Source: Leptolinea sp964397625
GTDB taxonomy: Bacteria > Chloroflexota > Anaerolineae > Anaerolineales > Anaerolineaceae
Direction: 5' to 3'
Assembly: GCA_964397625.1 (NCBI GenBank)
Contig: CAYNJT010000008.1
Span: 1 to 64,000 of the forward strand
Length of the DNA: 64,000 nt
Position numbers and translations under genes: made by a program. The notes beneath the pieces are model-generated. The model had not been told where the DNA came from, made no database searches, and saw nothing but the letters and a program-made list of their open reading frames with translations. This document shows positions 1 to 8,315 of this stretch, one piece after another; the stretch's first letter is position 1; every line of letters starts with the position of its first letter.

Positions 1-24
1 AAGTTTCCTGGATGCCGCTTTTTA

Positions 25-1308
25 TTATTCTTCGCGCATGCGTTGGATTTTTGCTCCCATGGCCGCCAGTTTCTTATCTATATTCTCGTAACCACGGTCA
101 ATCTGACCGATATTGCGGATTTGCGATTTCCCCTCGGCGGATAACGCGGCCAGCACCAGTGCCATTCCCGCCCTGATATCTGGACTTTCCATTTTCTCGC
201 AATACAGTTTACTGGGACCCTGAACGATACAGCGATGCGGGTCGCACATAACGATCTTGGCGCCCATTCCTACCAGTTTATCGGTAAAGTACATACGGCT
301 GGGATACATCCAGTCATGGAAGAGTACCATGCCGTTCGATTGGGTGGCGATGACAATGCAGATACTCATAAGGTCGGTGGGGAAAGCCGGCCAGGGCATT
401 ACGCTGATTTCGGGAACCATCCCGCCAAGATCGCTTTCGATAGTCAGCGGCTGGTCTTTGGGAATGATGATATCTTCCCCATCAACATCCCAAATGACGC
501 CCAGGCGTCCCATTACTAGGCGAATCATATCCAGGTAGCGGATGCCCGCGTTGCGCACGCGGATCGAACCTTTGGTAACCACAGCTGCCCCCACGTGGCT
601 GATAACTTCAAGGTAATCAGGGCCGATTGTGAATTCGCCGCCATGTAATTTGTCCACACCGTCGATCTTCAGTGTGTTGGACCCGATATGGTAGACATGC
701 GCGCCGAGCGTATTAAGGAAATGGCACAATTCCTGAATATGCGGCTCAGAAGCCGCGTTTCGGATAACCGAGCTGCCTTTGGCAGTTACACAGGCCATGA
801 TGGCATTTTCTGTGGCAGTAACCGATGCTTCATCCAGAAGGATATCTGCCCCGTGCAGGCCGTTTGCCCGGAAATGGAAAGAGCGGTCATATTCCACTTC
901 GGCGCCTAATTTTTTCAATGCCAGGATATGTGTGTCCACGCGGCGTCGTCCGATCACATCTCCTCCCGGAGGGGGCAGATGCAGCTCGCCGGTACGGGCA
1001 GACATTGGCCCGGCCAGCAGAATGGACGCGCGAATACGGCGGCAGATATCCGGGTCAAGATCGGCGGGACGCACTTCCTTTGCCTGCACGCGCCAGATGT
1101 GGTCGCCAATTTCGTCTATGCTCACGCCCAGGCTTTCCAGGAGCGCCCGCATGGTTTGCACATCACGAATATAGGGCACATTGTGTAAGATAACCGGCTC
1201 ATCTGTTAGCAGACAGGCTGCCAGCAATGGCAGCGCCGCGTTCTTATTGCCGGAGGGTGTTACTTCACCCGAAAGAGGAATGCCCCCTTCAATGATGAAC
1301 TTTTCCAT
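25..1308 (-). CDS. murA: UDP-N-acetylglucosamine 1-carboxyvinyltransferase (MurA)
   Basis: First committed step of peptidoglycan precursor synthesis in the cytoplasm: transfers enolpyruvate from PEP to UDP-GlcNAc. The 427-residue length is normal for MurA. Seen: the N-terminal Lys-Asn pair (K22-N23, in GNKNAALPLL), the conserved PAFPTD segment with the general-acid/base Asp, and the late DIRAG arginine. In the active-site loop (LPPPGGDVIGRRRVD) residue 117 is Asp (GAT codon at 960-958, minus strand), where most MurA enzymes have the PEP-binding Cys that fosfomycin alkylates. The ATG is preceded by GGAGG, which fixes the start. It is divergent from the protease gene at 1437. MurA next to the atp cluster and an mreB-like gene recalls Firmicutes synteny. 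Intrinsic fosfomycin resistance is inferred from known Cys-to-Asp MurA enzymes. Confidence 0.97.
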   Translation of the reverse strand: MEKFIIEGGIPLSGEVTPSGNKNAALPLLAACLLTDEPVILHNVPYIRDVQTMRALLESLGVSIDEIGDHIWRVQAKEVRPADLDPDICRRIRASILLAGPMSARTGELHLPPPGGDVIGRRRVDTHILALKKLGAEVEYDRSFHFRANGLHGADILLDEASVTATENAIMACVTAKGSSVIRNAASEPHIQELCHFLNTLGAHVYHIGSNTLKIDGVDKLHGGEFTIGPDYLEVISHVGAAVVTKGSIRVRNAGIRYLDMIRLVMGRLGVIWDVDGEDIIIPKDQPLTIESDLGGMVPEISVMPWPAFPTDLMSICIVIATQSNGMVLFHDWMYPSRMYFTDKLVGMGAKIVMCDPHRCIVQGPSKLYCEKMESPDIRAGMALVLAALSAEGKSQIRNIGQIDRGYENIDKKLAAMGAKIQRMREE

Positions 1309-1436
1309 GAAACCTCCATAAAGTTGATTTTATGTATCTCAGGCAGAGTTCGATTTTGGCAAGTATACTTTAATTCCAGTACAGAGGTCATGCCGGGTTG
1401 CCTGAGTTAATTCCCTGCATTCACCGCGGAGTAAAT

Positions 1437-2957
1437 ATGCCCAAGTATCGAAAATTGGTAGCCATTTTATTATCTCTGATTGGCGTGTTTATACTGGTGC
1501 TGATTATTTTGCTTGTCATCTATTTCACCCCGGCACAACACAATTCCCAACCGACACCATCACAAATCGTTATGGCTCCATCCACAATTCCAATTCGGCC
1601 TCCAACCGAGAACGCGCTTTCCAATGAAGGCAAACGCACCATTCCATTCCAGTCTGTTGTTCTAATCACGGCCATGTATTATGATAACGGGTCTCTGGTT
1701 CAGGGTTGGACTGGTTCAGGAACTGTGGTTTCAAAGAATGGGCTGATATTAACAAACGCGCATGTGGTTATACCGGGAGAAAATTCTCCGGTGGATCTTT
1801 TGACCATCGCGCCAACAGTCAGCGCGGATGAAAAACCGCATCCCAGTTTTACCGCAAAAGTGGTTCAGGCTGATTCAAAACTCGACTTGGCGGTGATCAA
1901 GATCGTCGGCGATTTGAGCGGTAATCCAATTGATGCCGCATCCCTGAACCTGCCGGTTGTAAAACTGGGTGATTCAGACAAGCTGACCCTGGGTGACAAG
2001 CTCACCATACTGGGGTATCCAGGCATTGGCGGTGAGACGATCACTCTGACCAGTGGAGAAGTCTCGGGATTTACAAGTGAAGCCGGAATTGGAAATCGGG
2101 CATTCATAAAGACGTCAGCTACCATCGCCGGCGGGAACAGCGGCGGCCTGGCAGCCGATGATGCCGGCGAATTGATAGGCATTCCCACCCAGTTGGGGTC
2201 GGGGTCAGATACAGGCATTGTGGATTGCCGGTACCTCGCAGATACCAACAGCGACGGTATGATCGATGAGAATGACACGTGCATCCCGACGGGAGGGTTT
2301 ATCAATTCGCTGCGTCCAATCAACCTGGCCAAGCCCCTTATTGAGGCAGCGTTGCGCGGCGAGCAAAAAATTGTTGCTATCAACCCGACGCAGGCAGCAC
2401 AAGCACCACGAGAGGGGAAAATTCTGTTTCAGGATGATTTTTCAAATCCCAATAGCGGCTGGGAAAACATCACAGATTCTGATGGACTGATCGGTTATTC
2501 CAATGGGACTTACATAATTTCTGTGACCAGCCCAAACATGGTACTCTCTGGAACTTCCGGTCAGAATGCCAGCGATGTGATTATGAAAGTCACCGCCAGG
2601 GTGATTCAATCGACCGGGAAAGGAGATTATGGGATGATCTGCCGGCAGCAGGAGGATCGCAGTTATTACGCGTTTGAGATCAGAGAAGATGGATACGCGT
2701 CCATCTGGAAGAATTATTCCAACACCATCGTTCCACTGATCGACTGGCAGTATTTTCCGTTTCTGGCGGGCAGGTCGGCGGCCAATTTCACAGTGGCATG
2801 CATTGGAGATCAGCTCACACTGGCTGTTGATGGTCAGACACTTCTGGCCGCGTCGGACAGCGACTTTACTGCCGGTGATACCGGGTTGGCTGCTGGAACA
2901 CTTTCGAACGGCGGTTTTATAGCCGCGTTTGACAACTTTTCACTTCAGTCACCCTGA
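1437..2957 (+). CDS. Membrane-anchored trypsin-like serine protease with C-terminal jelly-roll-like domain
   Basis: The start is placed at ATG 1437, with GGAG seven bases upstream; an in-frame TTG at 1398 is less likely. The 506-residue product has an N-terminal hydrophobic anchor (about 7-30) and a Thr/Pro-rich linker. A trypsin/HtrA-like fold follows with His109 (LTNAHVV), Asp150 (SKLDLAVIK) and Ser235 (AGGNSGG). Within the protease part, around residues 260-275, is an acidic loop DTNSDGMIDENDT that resembles an EF-hand or dockerin calcium loop. The last about 160 residues (from KILFQDDFSNPNSGW) look like the LamG/concanavalin-type domain that is frequent in Chloroflexota surface proteins. 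There is no PDZ domain, unlike HtrA at 14454. Likely an extracytoplasmic protease; its substrate is unknown. Confidence 0.85.
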   Translation: MPKYRKLVAILLSLIGVFILVLIILLVIYFTPAQHNSQPTPSQIVMAPSTIPIRPPTENALSNEGKRTIPFQSVVLITAMYYDNGSLVQGWTGSGTVVSKNGLILTNAHVVIPGENSPVDLLTIAPTVSADEKPHPSFTAKVVQADSKLDLAVIKIVGDLSGNPIDAASLNLPVVKLGDSDKLTLGDKLTILGYPGIGGETITLTSGEVSGFTSEAGIGNRAFIKTSATIAGGNSGGLAADDAGELIGIPTQLGSGSDTGIVDCRYLADTNSDGMIDENDTCIPTGGFINSLRPINLAKPLIEAALRGEQKIVAINPTQAAQAPREGKILFQDDFSNPNSGWENITDSDGLIGYSNGTYIISVTSPNMVLSGTSGQNASDVIMKVTARVIQSTGKGDYGMICRQQEDRSYYAFEIREDGYASIWKNYSNTIVPLIDWQYFPFLAGRSAANFTVACIGDQLTLAVDGQTLLAASDSDFTAGDTGLAAGTLSNGGFIAAFDNFSLQSP

Positions 2958-2984
2958 TAAGAATTGTGAGAAAAATATTCATTT

Positions 2985-3785
2985 ATGAGCGAACTTTTTT
3001 ATCTGGACCCTTCACCAAACAATACACCGGCTGTTTTTCTTTTGCACGGCCTTGGTACAGAAGCCGGAAGCTGGGTTTATCAGATTCGCGCGTTGCAAAC
3101 GGCAGGTTTCCGGCCGGTGGCGCCTGATCTTCCAGGCTTCGGTCAATCCAAATTTACTGGAAAGAAATGGAGTATCGCGGAGACGGCTGGCGAGATCTGC
3201 GCATTGGCAGACCGTTTGGGGATAGAAAGATTCCATCTGGCAGGTATCTCCATGGGAGGAACCATAGCCTTACAAACGGCAATAGCACATCCTGAGCGTG
3301 TTTCCAGCCTGATATTGATCAATACTTTCGCCACACTCCGGCCAAAACGTTTGTCAGATTTGTATTATTTAATCCGGCGATATTTCCGCGCGCGATTAAT
3401 GGGTGCCGGAGCACAGGCTGAATTGACAGCTTCGCGTGTTTTTCCCCGCCCCGGACAGGAGGAACTGCGCAGGGAACTCGTTCAGCATATCCGCCAGACT
3501 GATCCTGAGGTGTATAAGACTGCCATGAGGGAACTCGGATTGTTCGATAACCGCAAGCGCTTGCGCGATATCCATATCCCCACACTGGTGATCAGTGGAG
3601 AAAACGATACCACGGTGCCGTTGGAAAACCAGCGCGATCTGGTAACCGGGATACCCGGCAGCCGGTATGTTTTAATCCCTGACGCGGGTCATGGGGTGAT
3701 CATTGACCAGCCTGATGCGGTCAATGAGAAACTGGTAGAATTCATTCAGCAGCAATTAATTCGAGACCCGGCCATTCTGGGGTAA
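2985..3785 (+). CDS. Alpha/beta hydrolase
   Basis: 266 residues, no signal peptide, probably cytoplasmic. Complete alpha/beta-hydrolase signature: oxyanion-hole HGLG at 21-24, nucleophile elbow AGISMGG with Ser89, acid Asp208 (ISGENDTTVP) and His236 (DAGHGV). The strand-turn DLPGFGQS is typical of the epoxide hydrolase / haloperoxidase / MhpC-like group. The substrate cannot be read from sequence. It sits 27 bases after the protease and just before the atp genes, whose predicted promoter overlaps its 3' end. The SD is weak (GTGAGAAAAA before ATG). Confidence 0.88.
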   Translation: MSELFYLDPSPNNTPAVFLLHGLGTEAGSWVYQIRALQTAGFRPVAPDLPGFGQSKFTGKKWSIAETAGEICALADRLGIERFHLAGISMGGTIALQTAIAHPERVSSLILINTFATLRPKRLSDLYYLIRRYFRARLMGAGAQAELTASRVFPRPGQEELRRELVQHIRQTDPEVYKTAMRELGLFDNRKRLRDIHIPTLVISGENDTTVPLENQRDLVTGIPGSRYVLIPDAGHGVIIDQPDAVNEKLVEFIQQQLIRDPAILG

Positions 3786-3788
3786 AAT
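3760..3788 (+). promoter_or_regulatory. Candidate sigma70-type promoter for the atp operon
   Basis: TTCGAG (3760-3765), 17-base spacer, TAAAAT (3783-3788), about 40 bases before the atpA start. It overlaps the end of the hydrolase gene. Assigned by eye only. Confidence 0.4.
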
Positions 3789-3829
3789 TCCCAAATATTG
3801 ATTCTTATGCACTCCCGGTAGGAGGTAGT

Positions 3830-5497
3830 ATGCCCGATATTATTCAATCCATCACTAAAGACCTGTCGCAAAAGATTGACGCGTTCAAACCACAGGTTGA
3901 AATCCGAGATGTCGGTACAGTGACAGAAGCAGGTGATGGTATTGCCAGGGCGGACGGGCTATCGAGCGTCCGATCACAGGAACTGGTTCAATTTGCTAAC
4001 GGCGTAATGGGCATCGCCTTCAACCTTGAAAAGGACAGTGTAGGCATCATCATCCTGGGCGACTATTCCTCAGTCACAGAAGGCATGCAGGTGCGTTCCA
4101 CTGGACGCATTGCTTCGGTTCCGGTAGGTGACGGATTGATTGGCAGGGTGGTTAATGCTTTAGGTGAACCGGTGGATGGCAAAGGCGCGCTTGAATTCAG
4201 TCGTTACCTGCCGATTGAGCGCATTGCCCCGAACGTGGTGGAACGCCAGGATGTGGATACGCCTGTTCAGACCGGCATTAAACCAATTGACGCGATGATC
4301 CCGATTGGGCGCGGCCAGCGTGAATTGATCATTGGCGATCGGCAGACCGGAAAAACCGCGCTGGCAATTGACACGATCATCAACCAGAAGGGCAAAGACC
4401 TGATCTGTATTTACGTGGCTATTGGCCAGAAGAAATCATCTGTCGCGCGTACGATTGCGCTTTTGGAACGATACGGCGCCATGAGCCACACAGTAGTGGT
4501 TATGGCCGCGGCTGACGAACCGGCTGCCATGCAGTACATCGCGCCTTATTCCGGCTGCGCCATTGGCGAAGATTTCATGGAACGCGGCAAAGACGCGTTG
4601 GTGATTTATGACGACATTTCCAAACATGCCTGGGCTTACCGTCAGGTTTCCCTCCTCTTACGCCGGCCGCCAGGCCGCGAGGCTTACCCGGGGGATGTTT
4701 TTTATCTGCACAGCCGTCTTCTGGAACGGGCTGCCCGCCTGGCTAACAAATATGTCCTGGTTCCAAAAGACTACAAGGGACCACTGGCAAAGATTGAGGA
4801 TGGTAAAGACGGCAAGGTATATGACGGACCGCGTTCCAAAGACGAGGCTGAAAACGCCCTCAAAGCCAGACCAGACGCTGAAAGTTTGCAAGTGATGAAG
4901 GTGGAAGGCAGCGGCGGCTCCTTGACCGCTTTGCCGATCATTGAAACCCTGTTGGGCGATGTTTCAGCCTACATTCCCACAAATGTCATCTCCATTACCG
5001 ATGGTCAGATCTATCTTGAATCGAATCTTTTCAACGCGGGCATCCGGCCGGCGGTTAATGTGGGTATATCTGTTTCGCGCGTGGGCGGTTCAGCCCAGAC
5101 TAAAGCCATGAAACAGGTGGCCTCACGTTTGCGGCTGGATATGGCCGCCTACCGCGATCTGGCCGCTTTCGCCATGTTTGGTTCTGATCTGGATAAATCT
5201 ACCCAGGCGCAATTGAACCGCGGACAGCGTCTTCAGGAAATCTTGAAGCAATTACAGTATGAACCCATGTCTCTGGAACAACAGGTTACTGTTCTGTTTG
5301 CCGGCACAAATGGTTATGCCGACCAGATACCGGTGGAGAAAATGCGCCAGTGGGAAGCCTCCATGCTGCGCTTTATGGAAACCAGTTTCCCGGCTATCGG
5401 CAAGGATATCGCCGAAAAGAAAATGATCACTCCGGAAACGGATAAGAAAATGCGGGAAGCATTAAAGACCTTCAATGCGTCGTTTGTTGCTTCATAG
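3830..5497 (+). CDS. atpA: F1F0 ATP synthase subunit alpha, with large insertion
   Basis: Alpha subunit of the F1 catalytic head: non-catalytic nucleotide sites and the Arg-containing interface. Seen: beta-barrel N-terminus, P-loop GDRQTGKT at 169-176, the YDDISKHAWAYRQVSLLLRRPPGREAYPGDVF block recognisable around 260-291, and the GISVSRVGGSAQ motif. A strong SD (TAGGAGG) precedes the ATG. At 555 residues it is longer than the usual about 500-515. The excess lies at about residues 308-360, a charged Lys/Asp/Glu-rich stretch between LLERAARLANKYV and GGSLTALPIIET. The following motif reads ETLLGDVSA instead of the usual ETQAGDVSA. First gene of a four-gene F1 cluster. No atpB, atpE, atpF or atpH precedes it. 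Confidence 0.97.
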   Translation: MPDIIQSITKDLSQKIDAFKPQVEIRDVGTVTEAGDGIARADGLSSVRSQELVQFANGVMGIAFNLEKDSVGIIILGDYSSVTEGMQVRSTGRIASVPVGDGLIGRVVNALGEPVDGKGALEFSRYLPIERIAPNVVERQDVDTPVQTGIKPIDAMIPIGRGQRELIIGDRQTGKTALAIDTIINQKGKDLICIYVAIGQKKSSVARTIALLERYGAMSHTVVVMAAADEPAAMQYIAPYSGCAIGEDFMERGKDALVIYDDISKHAWAYRQVSLLLRRPPGREAYPGDVFYLHSRLLERAARLANKYVLVPKDYKGPLAKIEDGKDGKVYDGPRSKDEAENALKARPDAESLQVMKVEGSGGSLTALPIIETLLGDVSAYIPTNVISITDGQIYLESNLFNAGIRPAVNVGISVSRVGGSAQTKAMKQVASRLRLDMAAYRDLAAFAMFGSDLDKSTQAQLNRGQRLQEILKQLQYEPMSLEQQVTVLFAGTNGYADQIPVEKMRQWEASMLRFMETSFPAIGKDIAEKKMITPETDKKMREALKTFNASFVAS

Positions 5498-5520
5498 TCA
5501 GATGTAGAGGACAGTGATCC

Positions 5521-6435
5521 ATGGCTTCTGCCCGAGAAATGCGGCTCCGCATCAGGAGCGTCAAGAGTATAGCCCAGGTAACCCGCGCGTTGGAGACGGT
5601 TAGCGCGGCGAAAGTTCGACGCGCCATCGCGGCTGTGAACGCAACCCGTCCCTACGCCGAAAAGTCCTGGAAATTGCTCGTGCACCTGGCACGCCAGCCA
5701 GGACATGCCAGCCTGAACCCGCTTCTGAGAGAGCGCGAAGACGTAAAGAATATCCTTGTCATCCTGATCAGTGGTGATCGCGGGTTGGCCGGCGCATTTA
5801 ATGCTAACATCGTTAAAGACACACTGGATCATTTCCGTGATTCCACGGCATCAGTCCATTATGTTGCCGTTGGCCGCAAAGGACGCGATATGCTGATGCG
5901 CCGAAGGCGGAATGTTATCGCTGAATTTAGCGACCTGCCCATCGCGCCGACATTTGCCAGCCTTTCGGCTGTTGGTCATATTGCCATTGATGAGTACTTG
6001 GAAGGCAAAGCGGATCAGGTGTACATGGCGTATACCGATTTCCACAGCATGGTCAAGCAGGATACGGTTGTTCGCAAATTGCTCCCTCTGGATGTTCAAT
6101 ATGCTGACGATCGCGTGGTGGCTTACAATGTGACCCATCACCAGACCAATTCGGTATTTGAATATGAACCCGATGACCGGATGATTTTAGATGGAATAAT
6201 CACCCGTTTCACAGAATTGCAGGTATACCAGGCCATTCTGACCTCACAGGCCAGTGAGCAGGCGGCACGTATGGTATCCATGCGCAATGCCACGGATAAT
6301 GCCCGTGATTTGATCACTTCGCTTCAAATGGATTACAACAAAGCCCGCCAGCAGGCAATCACCAACGATATGCTGGATATTACCGGCGGCGCTGAAGCCA
6401 TGGCGGCTTTGGTTAGCCACGCAGAAATAGAATAA
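5521..6435 (+). CDS. atpG: F1F0 ATP synthase subunit gamma
   Basis: Central rotor stalk of F1, coupling proton flow to catalysis. 304 residues, a normal length. The N-terminal MASAREMRLRIRSVKSIAQV helix matches the gamma family, as does the C-terminal helix with ARMVSMRNATDNA. ISGDRGLAGAFN at about 83-94 is the conserved core motif. It follows atpA by 23 bases with a recognisable SD (AGAGGA) and precedes atpD. Confidence 0.97.
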   Translation: MASAREMRLRIRSVKSIAQVTRALETVSAAKVRRAIAAVNATRPYAEKSWKLLVHLARQPGHASLNPLLREREDVKNILVILISGDRGLAGAFNANIVKDTLDHFRDSTASVHYVAVGRKGRDMLMRRRRNVIAEFSDLPIAPTFASLSAVGHIAIDEYLEGKADQVYMAYTDFHSMVKQDTVVRKLLPLDVQYADDRVVAYNVTHHQTNSVFEYEPDDRMILDGIITRFTELQVYQAILTSQASEQAARMVSMRNATDNARDLITSLQMDYNKARQQAITNDMLDITGGAEAMAALVSHAEIE

Positions 6436-6458
6436 CGTGGAAGGCACTGGGAGGTTGT

Positions 6459-7856
6459 ATGGATTTTAAAACCGGGCGTATCGCACAAATCCAGGGTAGT
6501 GTTGTGGATGTCGAATTTTCCATCGACAACATGCCTGATATCTATGAAGCCCTTGAAGTTGATACCACACAGGGACCATCCATTGTGTTGGAAGTGGAAA
6601 AACATCTGGGTGATAATATGGTGCGTTGTGTGGCCATGGATACAACGGATGGCATGCAGCGTAATACCATAGTGAGACGTACCGGTGCACCCATCAAGGT
6701 TCCAGTGGGACCGGATATTTTAGGCCGGGTATTCAATGTGCTTGGACAACCTGTGGATAACAAAGGTGAAGTTAAAGCTGAATCACGTTATCCTATTCAC
6801 CGGGAAGCCCCGAAGTTTGAAGAACAATCCACCCGGGTTGAAGTCTTTGAGACTGGATTGAAAGTGATTGACCTTATCGCCCCCTTCACAAAGGGCGGCA
6901 AGACAGGCATCTTCGGCGGAGCCGGGGTTGGTAAGACTGTCATCATCATGGAATTGATCCGCTCCATTGCCACTGTACACCAGGGTAATTCCGTATTCGC
7001 CGGAGTAGGCGAACGCACCCGCGAGGGCACCCAACTCTACCGGGAAATGCTCGAATCGGGCGTTATGAAAGACACTGTGATGGTCTACGGCCAGATGAAT
7101 GAACCTTCCGGTGTTCGCTTGCGGGTCGCGCTTTCCGCGCTGGCCATGGCGGAATATTTCCGAGACCAAGGGAAGGATGTGTTGCTCTTCATTGATAACA
7201 TTTTCCGCTTCACCATGTCAGGTTCTGAAGTCTCCGCGCTGCTTGGGCGCATGCCTTCAGCGGTGGGGTACCAGCCAACCCTGGCAACGGAGATGGGTGA
7301 ACTGCAGGAACGTATTACCTCAACCCGCACCGGTTCGATTACCTCGATGCAGGCTGTGTACGTTCCGGCGGATGATTATTCTGATCCGGCGCCTGTGGCA
7401 ACCTTCACCCACCTTGACGCCACCATTGCCTTGGAGCGCGCCATTTCTGAGAAGGGCATTTACCCGGCTGTTGATCCGCTGGCTTCCACTTCTCGTATTC
7501 TTGATCCCAAGATCGTGGGAGATGAACATTACAACACAGCCCGTGAAGTGCAGCGCATTTTGCAGCGCTATAAAGACCTGCAGGATATCATCGCCATTCT
7601 GGGTATCGATGAGGTAAGCGAAGAAGACAAAATTATTGTTTCCCGCGCCCGCAAGATCGAACGTTTCTTCTCACAGCCCATGTCAGTGGCCGAGCAATTT
7701 ACAGGCATCCCGGGGCGTTATGTGCCATTGCGTGAAACTGTTCGCAGCTTCCGTGAGATACTGGACGGTAAACATGACGATCTCCCCGAACAGGCTTTCA
7801 GCATGGTCGGAACGATCGAAGAAGCCCGCGAAAAGGCCAAAACCCTGGCTGGTTAA
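6459..7856 (+). CDS. atpD: F1F0 ATP synthase subunit beta
   Basis: Catalytic subunit of F1. 465 residues. P-loop GGAGVGKT, catalytic GERTREG glutamate region, LLFIDNIFRFT Walker B, and ALLGRMPSAVGYQPTLA all conserved, followed by the STRILDP and QRYKDLQDIIAILG motifs. SD GGGAGG upstream. No unusual insertion, in contrast to its AtpA partner. Encoded 23 bases after atpG and 9 bases before atpC, so translational coupling is likely. Confidence 0.98.
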   Translation: MDFKTGRIAQIQGSVVDVEFSIDNMPDIYEALEVDTTQGPSIVLEVEKHLGDNMVRCVAMDTTDGMQRNTIVRRTGAPIKVPVGPDILGRVFNVLGQPVDNKGEVKAESRYPIHREAPKFEEQSTRVEVFETGLKVIDLIAPFTKGGKTGIFGGAGVGKTVIIMELIRSIATVHQGNSVFAGVGERTREGTQLYREMLESGVMKDTVMVYGQMNEPSGVRLRVALSALAMAEYFRDQGKDVLLFIDNIFRFTMSGSEVSALLGRMPSAVGYQPTLATEMGELQERITSTRTGSITSMQAVYVPADDYSDPAPVATFTHLDATIALERAISEKGIYPAVDPLASTSRILDPKIVGDEHYNTAREVQRILQRYKDLQDIIAILGIDEVSEEDKIIVSRARKIERFFSQPMSVAEQFTGIPGRYVPLRETVRSFREILDGKHDDLPEQAFSMVGTIEEAREKAKTLAG

Positions 7857-7865
7857 GGAGAACTC

Positions 7866-8291
7866 ATGCCAATCCGTTGTGAGGTTGTTTCGCAGGACCG
7901 CATAGTTTTCCAGGGTGAGGTAGACATCGTTAATCTCCCCGGTGTGGAAGGCGATATGGGTATCCTGCCAAACCATTCACCAGTCCTGACATTGCTACGA
8001 TTTGGTGTGGTATCCATCAAAACGAAGACGGATGAACAATTTTTCACAGTTGCCGGAGGCGTGGCTGAAGTTCAGCCCGACCAGGTTACCATCCTGGCAG
8101 ATGCGGCTGAAAATGTGGATGAAATTGATATCAAACGCGCGGAATTAGCCCGTAAACGGGCGGAAGAAGCTCTGGCCAAGACCCCGCAAACTCAGACAGA
8201 TGAATATCTGGCCATCCAGGCGGCCATGCGGCGTTCAAACCTTCGCCTGGACGCGGCCCGCCGGTTCAAAGGTCTGAGAAAAAGCCACTGA
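7866..8291 (+). CDS. atpC: F1F0 ATP synthase subunit epsilon
   Basis: Regulatory F1 subunit that contacts gamma and the c-ring. 141 residues: N-terminal beta-sandwich (IVNLPGVEGDMGILPNHSPVLT, about 19-40) and the two C-terminal helices (RAELARKRAEEAL; AAMRRSNLRLDAARR). SD AAGGAG directly after the atpD stop. Last gene of the F1 cluster. Confidence 0.96.
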   Translation: MPIRCEVVSQDRIVFQGEVDIVNLPGVEGDMGILPNHSPVLTLLRFGVVSIKTKTDEQFFTVAGGVAEVQPDQVTILADAAENVDEIDIKRAELARKRAEEALAKTPQTQTDEYLAIQAAMRRSNLRLDAARRFKGLRKSH

Positions 8292-8315
8292 CGTATCATG
8301 AGAGGAAATTAACTT

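Noticed and set aside
1361..1370. AAGTATACTT palindrome upstream of the serine protease
   Set aside because: It may hold a -10 (TATACT), but no -35 fits at 16-18 bases and the palindrome is short and AT-rich.
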